Notes: generated from the letters alone by a model not told the origin. A stretch of 64,000 bases of DNA from JBPOFM01 sp051252455 (GCA_051252455.1 JBPOFM010000009.1:1-64000); one strand, 5' to 3'. Shown: positions 1 through 8,325, counted from the stretch's first letter. Numbers and translations: made by a program.

Positions 1-93
1 GCGAGGATTTTCCGAAGGAAAATCAGAAGCTAGCAAACGAGCAACTAACTTTGGTTTAGCTAAAACTAGCAATTTTTTTTATACGGTGTTGGC
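1..93. repeat. attC-like inverted repeat, right part (cut by window edge)
   Basis: A small perfect hairpin GATTTTCC-gaa-GGAAAATC lies at 6-24, and the element ends in a right arm ATACGGTGTTG at 81-91. The same right-arm core recurs at 753-763 (ATACGTTGTTG) and 5551-5561 (ATACGGTGTTG), and a GGAAATCC/GGATTTTCC hairpin recurs at 5502-5521. The left arm lies outside the window. Assignment as an integron-like recombination site is inference. Confidence 0.4.
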
Positions 94-98
94 AGTAG

Positions 99-620
99 TT
101 ATTTATATATTAGATTTAAAATTCCTTTTCTCATTTCCATTTCAAAATGTTCATTGACTTTAAAGTTTTCGATTGATTTATGGTTTGTGTCAAAAACAAA
201 TTCATTTCCATTTTGGTCAACTTTAAGTTCATATTTGCCTACAAATTTTCCACTACCTTTTAAGTCCGTTTTGTCAGTTATAATTCCGCTGACTTTGACA
301 ATTTCCTTTTCTCCGAATATTGTATTAATAAAAATAATTCCGCTCGAAAAGAAACTTCTTAATATTAGAAAATAAAGTACAGCAAATGTTCCAAGTCCTT
401 TTATTAAGTCTAATGAGTATTTTTTCCAATCTTTTTCTCCTTTTTTGATATTCCGCAACAAGTCATAAATGATTAGAAGAAAGAAAATCGGTAAAACAAT
501 AAAGTCAGCTATTTTTTTTGCCTTTAAGTTTTCATAAAACTCAAATTGCAAAGGATAAAATATGATGTAAATTATTAGAATGATTATTAAAATCAATCCT
601 GAAATAAATTTCCAGTTCAT
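99..620 (-). CDS. Small membrane protein, unknown function
   Basis: A 173-residue protein I do not recognise. The first about 25 residues form a hydrophobic helix, a second follows at about 38-57 and a third at about 75-100; the last about 70 residues are soluble, rich in Lys and Glu, and may form a small beta domain. It is the only gene between two attC-like repeats (ending at 93 and starting at 633), which is how a single-gene cassette would look. It reads leftwards, with its stop a few bases from the repeat arm. It starts at ATG 620. No enzymatic motif is visible. Confidence 0.6.
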   Translation of the reverse strand: MNWKFISGLILIIILIIYIIFYPLQFEFYENLKAKKIADFIVLPIFFLLIIYDLLRNIKKGEKDWKKYSLDLIKGLGTFAVLYFLILRSFFSSGIIFINTIFGEKEIVKVSGIITDKTDLKGSGKFVGKYELKVDQNGNEFVFDTNHKSIENFKVNEHFEMEMRKGILNLIYK

Positions 621-632
621 TTTTTTCTAATT

Positions 633-766
633 ACCGCTAACGGTCTTGTATATGAAAAGTAGCGGATTTTTAAGCACTAACTTTTCAGATTAAAACAGAC
701 TCTAAATTTATGAATTTCATTTTCGTTTAAGCACTTAAACCGCTATTTTTTATATACGTTGTTGTG
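633..766. repeat. attC-like imperfect inverted repeat
   Basis: The left arm reads CTAACGGTCTTGTATATG followed by AAAAGTAGCGG, and the right arm reads CCGCTATTTTTTATATACG followed by TTGTTGTG. The two arms are imperfectly complementary over about 35 bases. The inner AGCGG/CCGCT pair is specific to this copy, while the outer TATATAC/GTTGT part recurs in the other copies. AAC at the left end and GTT at the right end recall the conserved triplets of attC sites. The element separates the 99-620 gene from the restriction-modification genes. Confidence 0.45.
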
Positions 767-926
767 TTTTCGTACTTTTTTATATTCGTTTTGTAGCGTT
801 GGCAAAGACATACTCTTTTGCAATGCTTGGCTTGTGTTGAGGCTGGAGTGAATTGCAAATGTGTATGGCTTTAGTGTGGACTATTGTCCGTTGTATAGTT
901 GTCAACATATACTCAACTTTGCATTT

Positions 927-1142
927 ATGGATATTAAAATCAAATTTGGTCAAAAAGTAAAAGAGTTAAGGCTTGAAAAAGGTTTGTCTCAAGAAGCATT
1001 TGCTCACTTGGCGGAACTTGATAGAACTTATATTTCTAGTATTGAGAAAGGTGATAGAAACGTTTCAATAACTGTTATTGAAAAAATTGCAACAGCTCTA
1101 AATATAGAAATTGTAAAACTTTTCGAATGGAAAAAAGAGTAG
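927..1142 (+). CDS. XRE-family HTH regulator (R-M controller-like)
   Basis: A 71-residue Cro/C1-type helix-turn-helix protein. The motif is seen in the stretch around QEAFAHLAELDRTYISSIEKG (about residues 20-40), close to that of controller (C) proteins of type II restriction-modification systems. I chose ATG 927 (MDIKIKFG) because the longer reading frame from 861 adds a Cys-rich leader unlike the family. The 3' end overlaps the HNH nuclease gene by 16 bases, so the two are probably cotranscribed. Its likely job, inferred from context, is to time expression of the nuclease after the methylases. Confidence 0.85.
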   Translation: MDIKIKFGQKVKELRLEKGLSQEAFAHLAELDRTYISSIEKGDRNVSITVIEKIATALNIEIVKLFEWKKE

Positions 1143-2182
1143 AAAGCATTGTCTATAGAAGACTAACTTATAACGATTTTGATAAAATTAACCAACAGGG
1201 AAGTGCTTATCAGGGACAAGGTGGTGGACAAGGATATATCGACTTTCCTACTAGGAACATTTCTGTTCAACAATGGCAGCAGCTATTAGGTAATCCAACT
1301 TCTTTTGGTGCTCAAAACAGACCCAAATGGTCAATTACTATTAACAGTCTGGGTCTTACCAATTCGCAGGATATTCTGATCTCTAATAGAAGAAATTCTT
1401 CAGTAAGTATTACATCACAAAAACTACCTGAAAATAGTGCTAGTGGAAATAGGGTTTATGTATGGCATCCAAACAATTCATTTCCAATAAATTATAATCC
1501 AGATGTAGATAATTTGGTAGTGTATATTATTAAAGCTACTGATGGGGAATATTGGGCTGGTTGGTTTTTGAAAAATGATATACCGAAAAATTGGAAAATT
1601 AATGATGAATTAAAGGTTTTATTTGAAGAAGAATCTGGTAAAATTGATGTTCAAACTAAAGTCTTGTTTGATACTGAAAATAAAGATTGGCCTTTCTACT
1701 TTGATGCCCAAACAATTGTGAATCAAATTAAAACTGATGAAGATGTTGAGGAAGATTTATTGAATCAAGATACTTCTCCAAAGCTTGCACAATTGGATGA
1801 TGAAGGAGTTGATCCAGAAGTAAAAGAGAGAATATTTAAAATAAGGAAAAGGAATAATAAAATAGTTAAGGAGTTAAAGAAGTTATATAGCGGAAAATGC
1901 CAAATAACAGGAGAAACAATGACTTTTAAAAAGAAAAACGGAGAACTTTATTCGGAGGTTCATCATTTAATTCCATTAGGGGAAAGTGGTTCTGACTCTT
2001 ATGCGAACGCGATTGTTATATCTCCGTTGATTCATAGAATGTTACACTATGCAGATGTTTCTGAAATAGATTTAAATAATATCGTGGATAACAAGCTAAA
2101 AATCACAATTAATGGAAATGAGTATGAAATAACTTGGTTACCACAACATCTTGAAACAGTACAAAAATCTTTAGAAGACTAA
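1127..2182 (+). CDS. HNH restriction endonuclease
   Basis: A 351-residue protein with a C-terminal HNH nuclease fold. EVHHLIPLG (about residue 283) supplies the catalytic His pair, followed by an Asn (SYANAIVIS) and a His (HRMLHYAD). Cys in GKCQITGE just upstream fits the usual start of the HNH beta-hairpin, but I do not see a full set of four zinc-binding Cys. The N-terminal 250 residues resemble nothing I can name and presumably hold DNA recognition. It lies directly behind a controller-like HTH gene and converges (4-base overlap) on two DNA methylase genes, which identifies it as the restriction subunit of a type II-like system. Confidence 0.8.
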   Translation: MEKRVESIVYRRLTYNDFDKINQQGSAYQGQGGGQGYIDFPTRNISVQQWQQLLGNPTSFGAQNRPKWSITINSLGLTNSQDILISNRRNSSVSITSQKLPENSASGNRVYVWHPNNSFPINYNPDVDNLVVYIIKATDGEYWAGWFLKNDIPKNWKINDELKVLFEEESGKIDVQTKVLFDTENKDWPFYFDAQTIVNQIKTDEDVEEDLLNQDTSPKLAQLDDEGVDPEVKERIFKIRKRNNKIVKELKKLYSGKCQITGETMTFKKKNGELYSEVHHLIPLGESGSDSYANAIVISPLIHRMLHYADVSEIDLNNIVDNKLKITINGNEYEITWLPQHLETVQKSLED

Positions 2183-3249
2183 TAATTCTTTTTAAGATGT
2201 ATTAAATACTCGTTTAAAGTTGAGTTTTTCTTGCTGTTATTGCTTTTGAAGCGTTTGTATTCTATATTCTTTTTTGAAACAGTGCCGTAATTAGATAAAA
2301 ACAAAATTAAATCTGATATAGGAATTAGTCCATCTTCACTATAACTAATTAAGAAATCTTGACAATTAATATTTGTAATTATTTTATCAAAAGAATCTCT
2401 AATTTTAACTTTAGAACAAAAATTTGAATATTGGTCACGCCAAGGTCTTAAGCCACTTTCGCCAATAGCTTCTGGTTCATCTTCTCTTGCTATAGTTTCT
2501 AATATATGATAATTAGCTGCGTATTGTCTTTTGATATATGGAGGGTCAATATAACAAATATCGCCTACTAATTGTGATGCTATTTCTTCTGCATAACCTT
2601 TAAAAACTTGGTGTCCTTCTGTTCTTCCAAGGTTTGAGAATTTCGATTGATATAGCAACATTGGACTTTCAGCTCGTTTTACAAACTTTGATAAATAATG
2701 ACCGTAAGTTCCTGCTATATTAGCAATGTCATTACTAGCCATAATAAGGTCGTGTAGTAAAAGAGAGTGTTCTATTTCTGTAATTAGTCTTTTCTTCTTT
2801 AGTTTTCTAATTTCTTTCCTTATTGCATCAATTTTTGCCGCATTTTCTGCTGTATAATACTTCCTTGGTTTTGTTGCATTGATTGGATTTCCTTCTGGAC
2901 TAAACTCATTAAAAAAGTAACCTTTTATAGGTTTAACATTATTTAAATAGTCAAGAATTAAGGTATAATTACTTTTTTTACTATCCAGGTTTTCATTTTT
3001 AATAATTGATGAAATATTATTAAATTCAGGTGCTTTTGATAATAGTAAATGTAAATGCAAATGATGGTAAGAATAGGTCATTACATCATTTGCGACAACA
3101 TTAAAATTGTTTTCTCGAAGGGCAAGAGACATTAATCCAGTCCCAGCCATTAAATCAATTACTGTTTCAGTGTTCTTATTTATTTTACGAATTTCCGATA
3201 TTATTATATCCGAAAGCTTATCTTTTGAACCAATGTATCTATAACCCAT
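2179..3249 (-). CDS. D12-class DNA adenine N6-methyltransferase
   Basis: A 356-residue methylase. The N terminus YIGSKDKL is a Dam/D12-type motif X, DLMAGTGLMSLAL is the SAM-binding motif I (about residue 32), and DICYIDPPYIKRQY is catalytic motif IV (DPPY, about residue 230). This order is that of alpha-class N6-adenine methylases, with the target-recognition region between I and IV. One base separates it from the upstream methylase gene at 3250-4983. Together they should protect host DNA from the HNH nuclease; two different enzymes suggest an asymmetric site with one enzyme per strand (inference). Confidence 0.87.
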   Translation of the reverse strand: MGYRYIGSKDKLSDIIISEIRKINKNTETVIDLMAGTGLMSLALRENNFNVVANDVMTYSYHHLHLHLLLSKAPEFNNISSIIKNENLDSKKSNYTLILDYLNNVKPIKGYFFNEFSPEGNPINATKPRKYYTAENAAKIDAIRKEIRKLKKKRLITEIEHSLLLHDLIMASNDIANIAGTYGHYLSKFVKRAESPMLLYQSKFSNLGRTEGHQVFKGYAEEIASQLVGDICYIDPPYIKRQYAANYHILETIAREDEPEAIGESGLRPWRDQYSNFCSKVKIRDSFDKIITNINCQDFLISYSEDGLIPISDLILFLSNYGTVSKKNIEYKRFKSNNSKKNSTLNEYLIHLKKNY

Positions 3250-4983
3250 TTATTGAAATATTTCATTGGTGTTACATTCTAATAGCCTCTTAATTGGAAT
3301 CAATTGGTCTGCTGAATGCAAGGTTTCATAAATAGTTTCATAGTCATTGTTATTTAAGCCGAAGAAACTTGCTATACTTTTCTCTATAAATAAATCATTT
3401 TCTTTTGAGATGTTTTTATTATTTGAGTTTGTTACTTCATTTTCAATAATAGATGATATAGTTTTAATCTTTGACAACGTTTTATTACAATCAAGGTTAA
3501 TGTTTGGAAAAGGTAAATTTACAAGCATAGTTTGAGTTAAATAGGGATGACTTTTCCATTCATTCTCACCATATTTTTTTATTAAATAATATGTTATTAA
3601 TCTTGAATTTAGGACTGCAAGAATAAACTCTAAAGTGATTTTTGATTTGTATTTAGGATTAAGCTTTAATATGTAAACAACTTGATTTGTAATAGAATTT
3701 TCATAATCAATACTAGCTGTTATACCTATACCCGTTTTTCTGACTAATATTTTTTTTCCTTGATATATGGATAGATTTTTATAGTTGATTCCTTCTTTTT
3801 GAGTATTAATCCAACTTTTTGATTTTGATGTATAGCGGTATAAATCTTCTCCTACTTTGATTTTTATATTTCCAACTCCATTGTGATTTAAAATTATTTT
3901 TTCTTTTATGGGATCTTCTACGAAAGAGGTATTACACTTTTTACATTTAGGTTCTTTTGAGCGAGGTTCAGGTGTCCAATTTTTGCATTTATGGCATTGC
4001 CAGACAATTCCCTTTTTAGAAATTTCAGCACCTCTAGTATTATTAACAAATGTTTTTAACTTAAAACTTCCTTGATGAATTTTGTCAAAAGTTTCTCTTG
4101 AATCAGCTTTTAAGTCAATATCAAAAACGCAATTTTCATTTTCTGAAAATCGAGATTGCAAAACTTTATGTGAAAGTTCATTGTCTATTTCTAAAAGAGA
4201 GGCTTCATTAGAAATAACTCTTTTCTTATTTGCTGTTGATAACCTAAAACAATCAACTTTGTGATTCTTTTTTGGCATCTTATTTTTTCCAATAATTACA
4301 ACACAAGCTCTATTGATTTCTGGAAATATTTTTTCTCCTAATCTGGCAATAAAATTAATTGTAGTGTTCTTCGACAGTAAACATCTCAAAGAACTTTGTT
4401 CTTGACTAAAAACAGAATCAGGTAATATTAATCCATAAGTTCCATTGTCGTTTAGATTATTTAAAATAACCTCAATGAATAAATTATAAATGTCAAATTG
4501 ACCTTTGGTTAATTTAAAATTTGAATTTAGTTTATGCGAAGTGTAATTACTTAAATCAGCTCCCCAAGGTGGATTGCTTAATGCAATGTCAAAACCATTT
4601 TTTACATCAAGATTATCTTTTAATTTATTCCATCCATCTTTTGAATTCAATTCTGGATCAGGGAACAAACCATCACATTTGATGAAACTATGATTAAAGT
4701 TTTGAAAATCAGGTTCTGAAAATTTAATAATTGAATTGTTTATTGCATTGATATCTATATCAAGCCCAATAAACTTTGTAACATAATTATTTTTTATTTG
4801 TTCTGCAAAACTTCTCAATAACATACTGTCTCCACAAGCAGGGTCAAGTATTGAATAATTATCATCTTTTAAGGAATGATATTGAATTACTTTTTTTGAC
4901 AAATAATTAGAAAGAAAATCAGGAGTATAAAAAACTCCGTTTTCTTTTCTTTTCTCTCGGGAGTATAATGCTACTAAACTCAT
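3250..4983 (-). CDS. N6-adenine DNA methylase, TaqI/Eco57I type
   Basis: A 577-residue gamma-class methylase. LDPACGDSMLLRSF (about residue 46) is the SAM-binding motif I, and ALSNPPWG (about residue 133) is the NPPW catalytic motif. A zinc ribbon made of two Cys pairs (CHKCKNW and CKKC, about residues 325-350) is embedded in the C-terminal target-recognition half, and DNA-contact segments resembling TaqI-family recognition domains follow. It is too short and lacks a PD-(D/E)XK signature to carry its own nuclease. It sits in an operon with the downstream D12 methylase and overlaps the upstream HTH gene by 4 bases (ATGA), implying translational coupling. Confidence 0.87.
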   Translation of the reverse strand: MSLVALYSREKRKENGVFYTPDFLSNYLSKKVIQYHSLKDDNYSILDPACGDSMLLRSFAEQIKNNYVTKFIGLDIDINAINNSIIKFSEPDFQNFNHSFIKCDGLFPDPELNSKDGWNKLKDNLDVKNGFDIALSNPPWGADLSNYTSHKLNSNFKLTKGQFDIYNLFIEVILNNLNDNGTYGLILPDSVFSQEQSSLRCLLSKNTTINFIARLGEKIFPEINRACVVIIGKNKMPKKNHKVDCFRLSTANKKRVISNEASLLEIDNELSHKVLQSRFSENENCVFDIDLKADSRETFDKIHQGSFKLKTFVNNTRGAEISKKGIVWQCHKCKNWTPEPRSKEPKCKKCNTSFVEDPIKEKIILNHNGVGNIKIKVGEDLYRYTSKSKSWINTQKEGINYKNLSIYQGKKILVRKTGIGITASIDYENSITNQVVYILKLNPKYKSKITLEFILAVLNSRLITYYLIKKYGENEWKSHPYLTQTMLVNLPFPNINLDCNKTLSKIKTISSIIENEVTNSNNKNISKENDLFIEKSIASFFGLNNNDYETIYETLHSADQLIPIKRLLECNTNEIFQ

Positions 4984-5270
4984 TTTTTTTCGTATTTCAT
5001 TTGTTCTTCAGCAACTTTTAAGGCATTCATTCCTTCTTGTTCGTCTTTCACTATATCGTAAACCTTTGAACCAATCCACAAAGCTTCTAATTCTGAAAAT
5101 GAACAATTGAAAGTTTTACTTATTGTTTTTAAGTGTTCTCGTTTTAAAGGTTTTTGGTCGCTTTCAACTTTACTCAATAAACCATCTCCGATTTCAAGTA
5201 TTGAGGCTAGTTGCCTTTGAAACATTCCTTTTGATTCTCTTAATTCCTTAATTTTCTGCCCAAGTGTCAT
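4980..5270 (-). CDS. XRE-family HTH regulator, methylase side
   Basis: A 96-residue protein with an N-terminal Cro/C1 helix-turn-helix (KIKELRESKGMFQRQLASIL, then GDGLLSKVES) and a Glu-rich tail. It is the first gene of the leftward methylase operon and overlaps the next gene by ATGA. A second regulator of the same fold begins the opposite, nuclease, arm of the locus, so each arm has its own HTH gene. By analogy with other restriction-modification systems it may repress or activate the methylase promoter upstream of 5270. Confidence 0.85.
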   Translation of the reverse strand: MTLGQKIKELRESKGMFQRQLASILEIGDGLLSKVESDQKPLKREHLKTISKTFNCSFSELEALWIGSKVYDIVKDEQEGMNALKVAEEQMKYEKK

Positions 5271-5430
5271 TTTACCAAATTTAGACTTGACTAATTATGG
5301 TCAAATGTAGTAAATTTTATTTGAAGTTCAATTCTAGCGTTGAAAAATTTTAGCTCTTTCGGTTTTTTAGCATTGGAATTGAGTGTCGGCAAAAACCGAA
5401 AGTGCTAAAATGTGCGGCTGGTCAGTATGA

Positions 5431-5566
5431 AACACAACGTTTCTCGTATATGAGCTGTGGCGTGTCTCGGCACGAACCAATCCAAATTAAAACTGGCTTT
5501 GGGAAATCCGCAGGATTTTCCAAGTGAGGACTGACCAAGCCATAGCTTATATACGGTGTTGTAAAA
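5431..5566. repeat. attC-like imperfect inverted repeat
   Basis: The left arm contains ACACAACGTTTCTCGTATATG and AGCTGTGGC; the right arm contains GCCATAGCTTATATACGG and TGTTGT, imperfectly complementary to the left. A smaller hairpin, GGAAATCC at 5502-5509 with GGATTTTCC at 5513-5521, lies between the arms. The region 5270-5431 upstream, beside the methylase-side HTH gene, has no gene and probably carries that operon's promoter. Confidence 0.45.
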
Positions 5567-5960
5567 CGTTTTTTTTATTTTTCAGTCCGTTTTTAATTAA
5601 TATCAAAATTAGAATTATTGTCAGCGAAATGATTGATGAAAATGAATAAGCTCCACTTATATTCTCGTAAAAAGGTTCTTGAAAAGATGCCAGCAAGACA
5701 AAAGTTCCGCTCATAAACCACATTACCATTTCGTATAGAAAAAATGCAATTATTAATCCGATTATTTTATTCCGAGTGCGAGTCAGTCGTTTTTTTAGAA
5801 GTAGAGTCATTGTCATTTCAATTCCGAAAACTATTAGCAATACAATTCCGACGAGTATGGGTGTCATTCCAATTTCGCCACCTGCTAAAGTCGATTTTGA
5901 AATCCAACTCATAAAAAAGGTCATAGTCAGAATTGGATAAATCAGACAATATATTATCAT
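5547..5960 (-). CDS. Small membrane protein, unknown function
   Basis: A protein of about 137 residues with four predicted membrane helices (near residues 1-20, 30-50, 60-85 and 105-130). I do not recognise it. ATG 5960 is used here; TTG 5975 would add five residues (MKINE) and is also possible. It is the sole gene between the attC-like repeat at 5431-5566 and the arm at 5994-6020. Its last codons (VLQHRI and stop) are written by the repeat arm itself, so the C terminus may have been remodelled on insertion. Confidence 0.55.
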   Translation of the reverse strand: MIIYCLIYPILTMTFFMSWISKSTLAGGEIGMTPILVGIVLLIVFGIEMTMTLLLKKRLTRTRNKIIGLIIAFFLYEMVMWFMSGTFVLLASFQEPFYENISGAYSFSSIISLTIILILILIKNGLKNKKNVLQHRI

Positions 5961-5993
5961 TTCATTTATTTTCAAACTTGCGCTTTTCTAATG

Positions 5994-6020
5994 TTTTACA
6001 ACTTGTTTATATACGCTACT
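5994..6020. repeat. attC-like left arm without a clear right arm
   Basis: TTTTACAACTTGTTTATATACGCTAC matches the left arms at about 637-662 and 5431-5455 (ACAAC followed by TATATA and GC). No matching right arm was found in the next 200 bases, so this looks like the terminal or decayed site of the array. Confidence 0.35.
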
Positions 6021-6260
6021 TTCTACCCTGTTTGCGCCTATTTTGGGTGGCTATGCGCTACTAGAGTATTCCATAACAAACAAATATAAGTTTTAGAATT
6101 TTCTTTTACAGTATATATATGTATAGTTTTGTTAACATATATAGAGGGTATTAGCTTTTGATTGTTATCAGGTCCCGAATGTTTTTAGGATACCTAGGGG
6201 ACAATCGTTCCTGTTTCATTTTCCACTGTTTGCCCAAGGATTGTGAGCCGAATTTTAAGT

Positions 6261-6313
6261 GTGTCGTGAGATTGCTTCGTTTCTCGCAATGACGTCGGGG
6301 TGGTGCACGACAC
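6261..6313. repeat. REP-like palindromic element
   Basis: Perfect 8-base terminal inverted repeats GTGTCGTG (6261-6268) and CACGACAC (6306-6313) enclose an inner hairpin ATTGC-ttcgtttctc-GCAAT (6271-6290). The internal GCTTCGTTTCTCGCAATGAC resembles a dispersed repeat seen in many bacterial genomes. No reading frame runs through it. Confidence 0.5.
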
Positions 6314-6466
6314 TATGTGATTAGAAACGCCTATATTGGCGGAAATAATAAATCTTATATGAGATATTCACATATAGGTGAATAAACAATGTATTATTTT
6401 GGCGATGTGTAGCGGCTATGCAAATAGTACATACGCCTTTTTAGCTTATAGAAGGTATCGTATTCG

Positions 6467-6519
6467 CACCAAAGTGTAGATCCTGTTGGACCGTATCCTA
6501 CAAGACGATGGCTTTGGTG
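6467..6519. repeat. Nested inverted repeat, possible structured RNA
   Basis: CACCAAAG (6467-6474) pairs with CTTTGGTG (6512-6519), and inside it TGTAG (6475-6479) pairs with CTACA (6498-6502). The stem could extend to 13 pairs with one asymmetric bulge of nine bases on the 3' side. No U-run follows, so it is not a simple terminator. Confidence 0.35.
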
Positions 6520-7157
6520 TGTTTACATGAAGATTTAGTAGCGCTAGTGAGATTGCTGCTAAAAGATGCATATACTTCTCGATACATTTTAAAAAATGCT
6601 TTTGGGCCTCTTATGATACACTCGAAGTGACTGTACGATAAAAGATTTTGGGGTGTTAATGTGTCCTATATAGGTGGTCATGAGGTGGTTTAGGACTGAT
6701 TTACGCAGGTTGATTTATGTTAAATTTTGAGAATTCTTTAAATTATTTCAAAATATTTTTTGATATCTGCGATGTGGGGATTTGTCAGGATTGGCGTGGG
6801 TTTTTTTAAATTACTGTTATAACGATTCTTCTTATTTTCAAATGTTTTTTATCGGGTTTTTGATACCTTTTGTCGGACATATTGAAATATTTTGTAGTAT
6901 TGCATGGTTAATGGTTTCGAAATGGCAATCTGCAGACGCCTACTAGAGGACCAAAAACTTCAGCTGAATACTTTTTATAGTTCTTATTATTTACATTTTT
7001 TTCTGATTGATGGACATGGTGTCCATAGTTCTCGATGGTTCCGATACCTATAAGGAATTTTTGAGAGATTTAACGTGGTATGCTGTGTGGCGGTCTTAAT
7101 TGGCTGTGGCATGTGGCTTATAGCGTGTGCGAATTATAATTTTATACCAAATAGTGT

Positions 7158-8096
7158 ATGGAAAAAGAATACAAAGTTAATGATGCGGGGCTGAACGGCT
7201 CTGTCAATACTGGTGCGATGCTCAATGGCATTGCTTCCAACAACGCGCTTTATGCCGCTGTGAAAAAGATTCCTGCAGCACCGGCTGTGGTTGAGTCCAA
7301 TGTGAATGTTGAACCTCAAAAAGATGCGCCTGTTGCGAAAGCGGAAGCGGATGCACCTGAAATGAAGAAGAAAGGCCGTTCTAGGGAAACTGGGCACGGT
7401 ATCAATCTTCGGAACTTTGGACGTATCGTTGATTCTGTGATCGGGATTGGTGCAGACTACATTAACAACAACGTTTTGTTGACGCTCATAGCGTTGCAAG
7501 CGGTGTATGATGCTGCCAACCTTGCCATAACGAAGCTGTCCCAAAAGATGGCATCGCTGAGTGCGGCAATTGACCTCCAGGTGAGCGAGTATGCTGACTT
7601 GAAGAAAACCTGTACCATGGCGGTACGGCTTTATGAAACTAGCGGTGTGTCTAAAAAGGCCATTGACCAGTTGCGCAATAAAAATGCCTTGATACAGGGA
7701 TATCGCATTATCAAGGCAAAGGTTGATGACCTGAACTTGAAGAGTGTGAGCCATCAGTCTTACGCACAGTTGGCCATTCATTTTGAAGCATTTATACAAA
7801 TCTTGGAACTTGATGCCAACTACAATCCAGGGAATCCAAACCTTGCGACGAGTGCCTTGAGAGCTAAGCATGATCGTATGGTGGCGAAGTACCGTGCTGT
7901 GGAGATGGCCCGAACTGAAGCGCAGAATGCGCGAATAGATCGTGATGTGACGTTGTATAAGAGTCCTACTGGATTAGTAGACATTGCTTATGCTGTGAAG
8001 AAAACGTATCTTTCTTTATTCGGGAGCAGAAGTCCTATTTACAAACAGATAAGTGGTCTGGATTTTAGGAAATTTGGTGACTATAAGAATCTGTAA
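7158..8096 (+). CDS. Unrecognised 312-residue protein
   Basis: I do not recognise this protein. The first about 85 residues are low complexity (Ala, Asn, then Lys and Glu) ending in a basic patch KKKGRSRETG; the rest is mostly alpha-helical, with a moderately hydrophobic segment around residues 95-130 and heptad-like stretches after that. There is no signal peptide, zinc site or catalytic motif. Codon use looks richer in G and C than that of neighbouring genes. It stands alone behind 1.1 kb of non-coding DNA and is followed by a good hairpin terminator. The start is ATG 7158; codon use and length favour this frame over the overlapping reverse-strand frame. Confidence 0.65.
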   Translation: MEKEYKVNDAGLNGSVNTGAMLNGIASNNALYAAVKKIPAAPAVVESNVNVEPQKDAPVAKAEADAPEMKKKGRSRETGHGINLRNFGRIVDSVIGIGADYINNNVLLTLIALQAVYDAANLAITKLSQKMASLSAAIDLQVSEYADLKKTCTMAVRLYETSGVSKKAIDQLRNKNALIQGYRIIKAKVDDLNLKSVSHQSYAQLAIHFEAFIQILELDANYNPGNPNLATSALRAKHDRMVAKYRAVEMARTEAQNARIDRDVTLYKSPTGLVDIAYAVKKTYLSLFGSRSPIYKQISGLDFRKFGDYKNL

Positions 8097-8186
8097 GGGT
8101 TGGGAGTAGCTGGAATCTGGTACTATGTATTTGGTACTATGTATCTAGTACCTTGTAGCTAGGAGTTGACTGATCTTTTCAAAATT

Positions 8187-8222
8187 GAAAAAACCAAGAT
8201 GGAGGTGTCTTGGTTTTTTTTA
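8187..8222 (+). terminator. Rho-independent terminator after 312-residue gene
   Basis: AAAAACCAAGA pairs with TCTTGGTTTTT around a TGGAGGTG loop, and a T tract follows. It lies 90 bases past the stop at 8096. The gap before it (8118-8160) has three imperfect copies of GGTACTATGTAT. Confidence 0.8.
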
Positions 8223-8325
8223 TTTGATAAGTCACGGAATTCTTGACTTCTGTTACATTCTATTTACTGATTATATTGAGTAATTTCATTACAATCTAAT
8301 TCTCCATTTGGCGTATTGTCGGAAA

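Larger units (their letters stand above)
6021..7157. other. Long gene-poor stretch upstream of the 312-residue protein
   Basis: No convincing protein-coding gene was found in about 1.1 kb. It contains a palindromic repeat-like element (6261-6313), a nested inverted repeat (6467-6519) and T-rich tracts. It could be a decayed gene, a long leader of the 7158-8096 gene, or a non-coding RNA locus; the sequence alone does not decide. Confidence 0.5.

Noticed and set aside
3250..4983. Fused restriction-methylase (type IIG) reading of the NPPW methylase
   Set aside because: At 577 residues, with no PD-(D/E)XK motif at the N terminus, it is a stand-alone methylase; the HNH protein is the nuclease.
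7134..7871. 245-residue reverse-strand frame opposite the 312-residue gene
   Set aside because: The composition (Cys, Arg, His-rich, no motif) is that of an antisense frame; the + strand frame is longer and is followed by a terminator.
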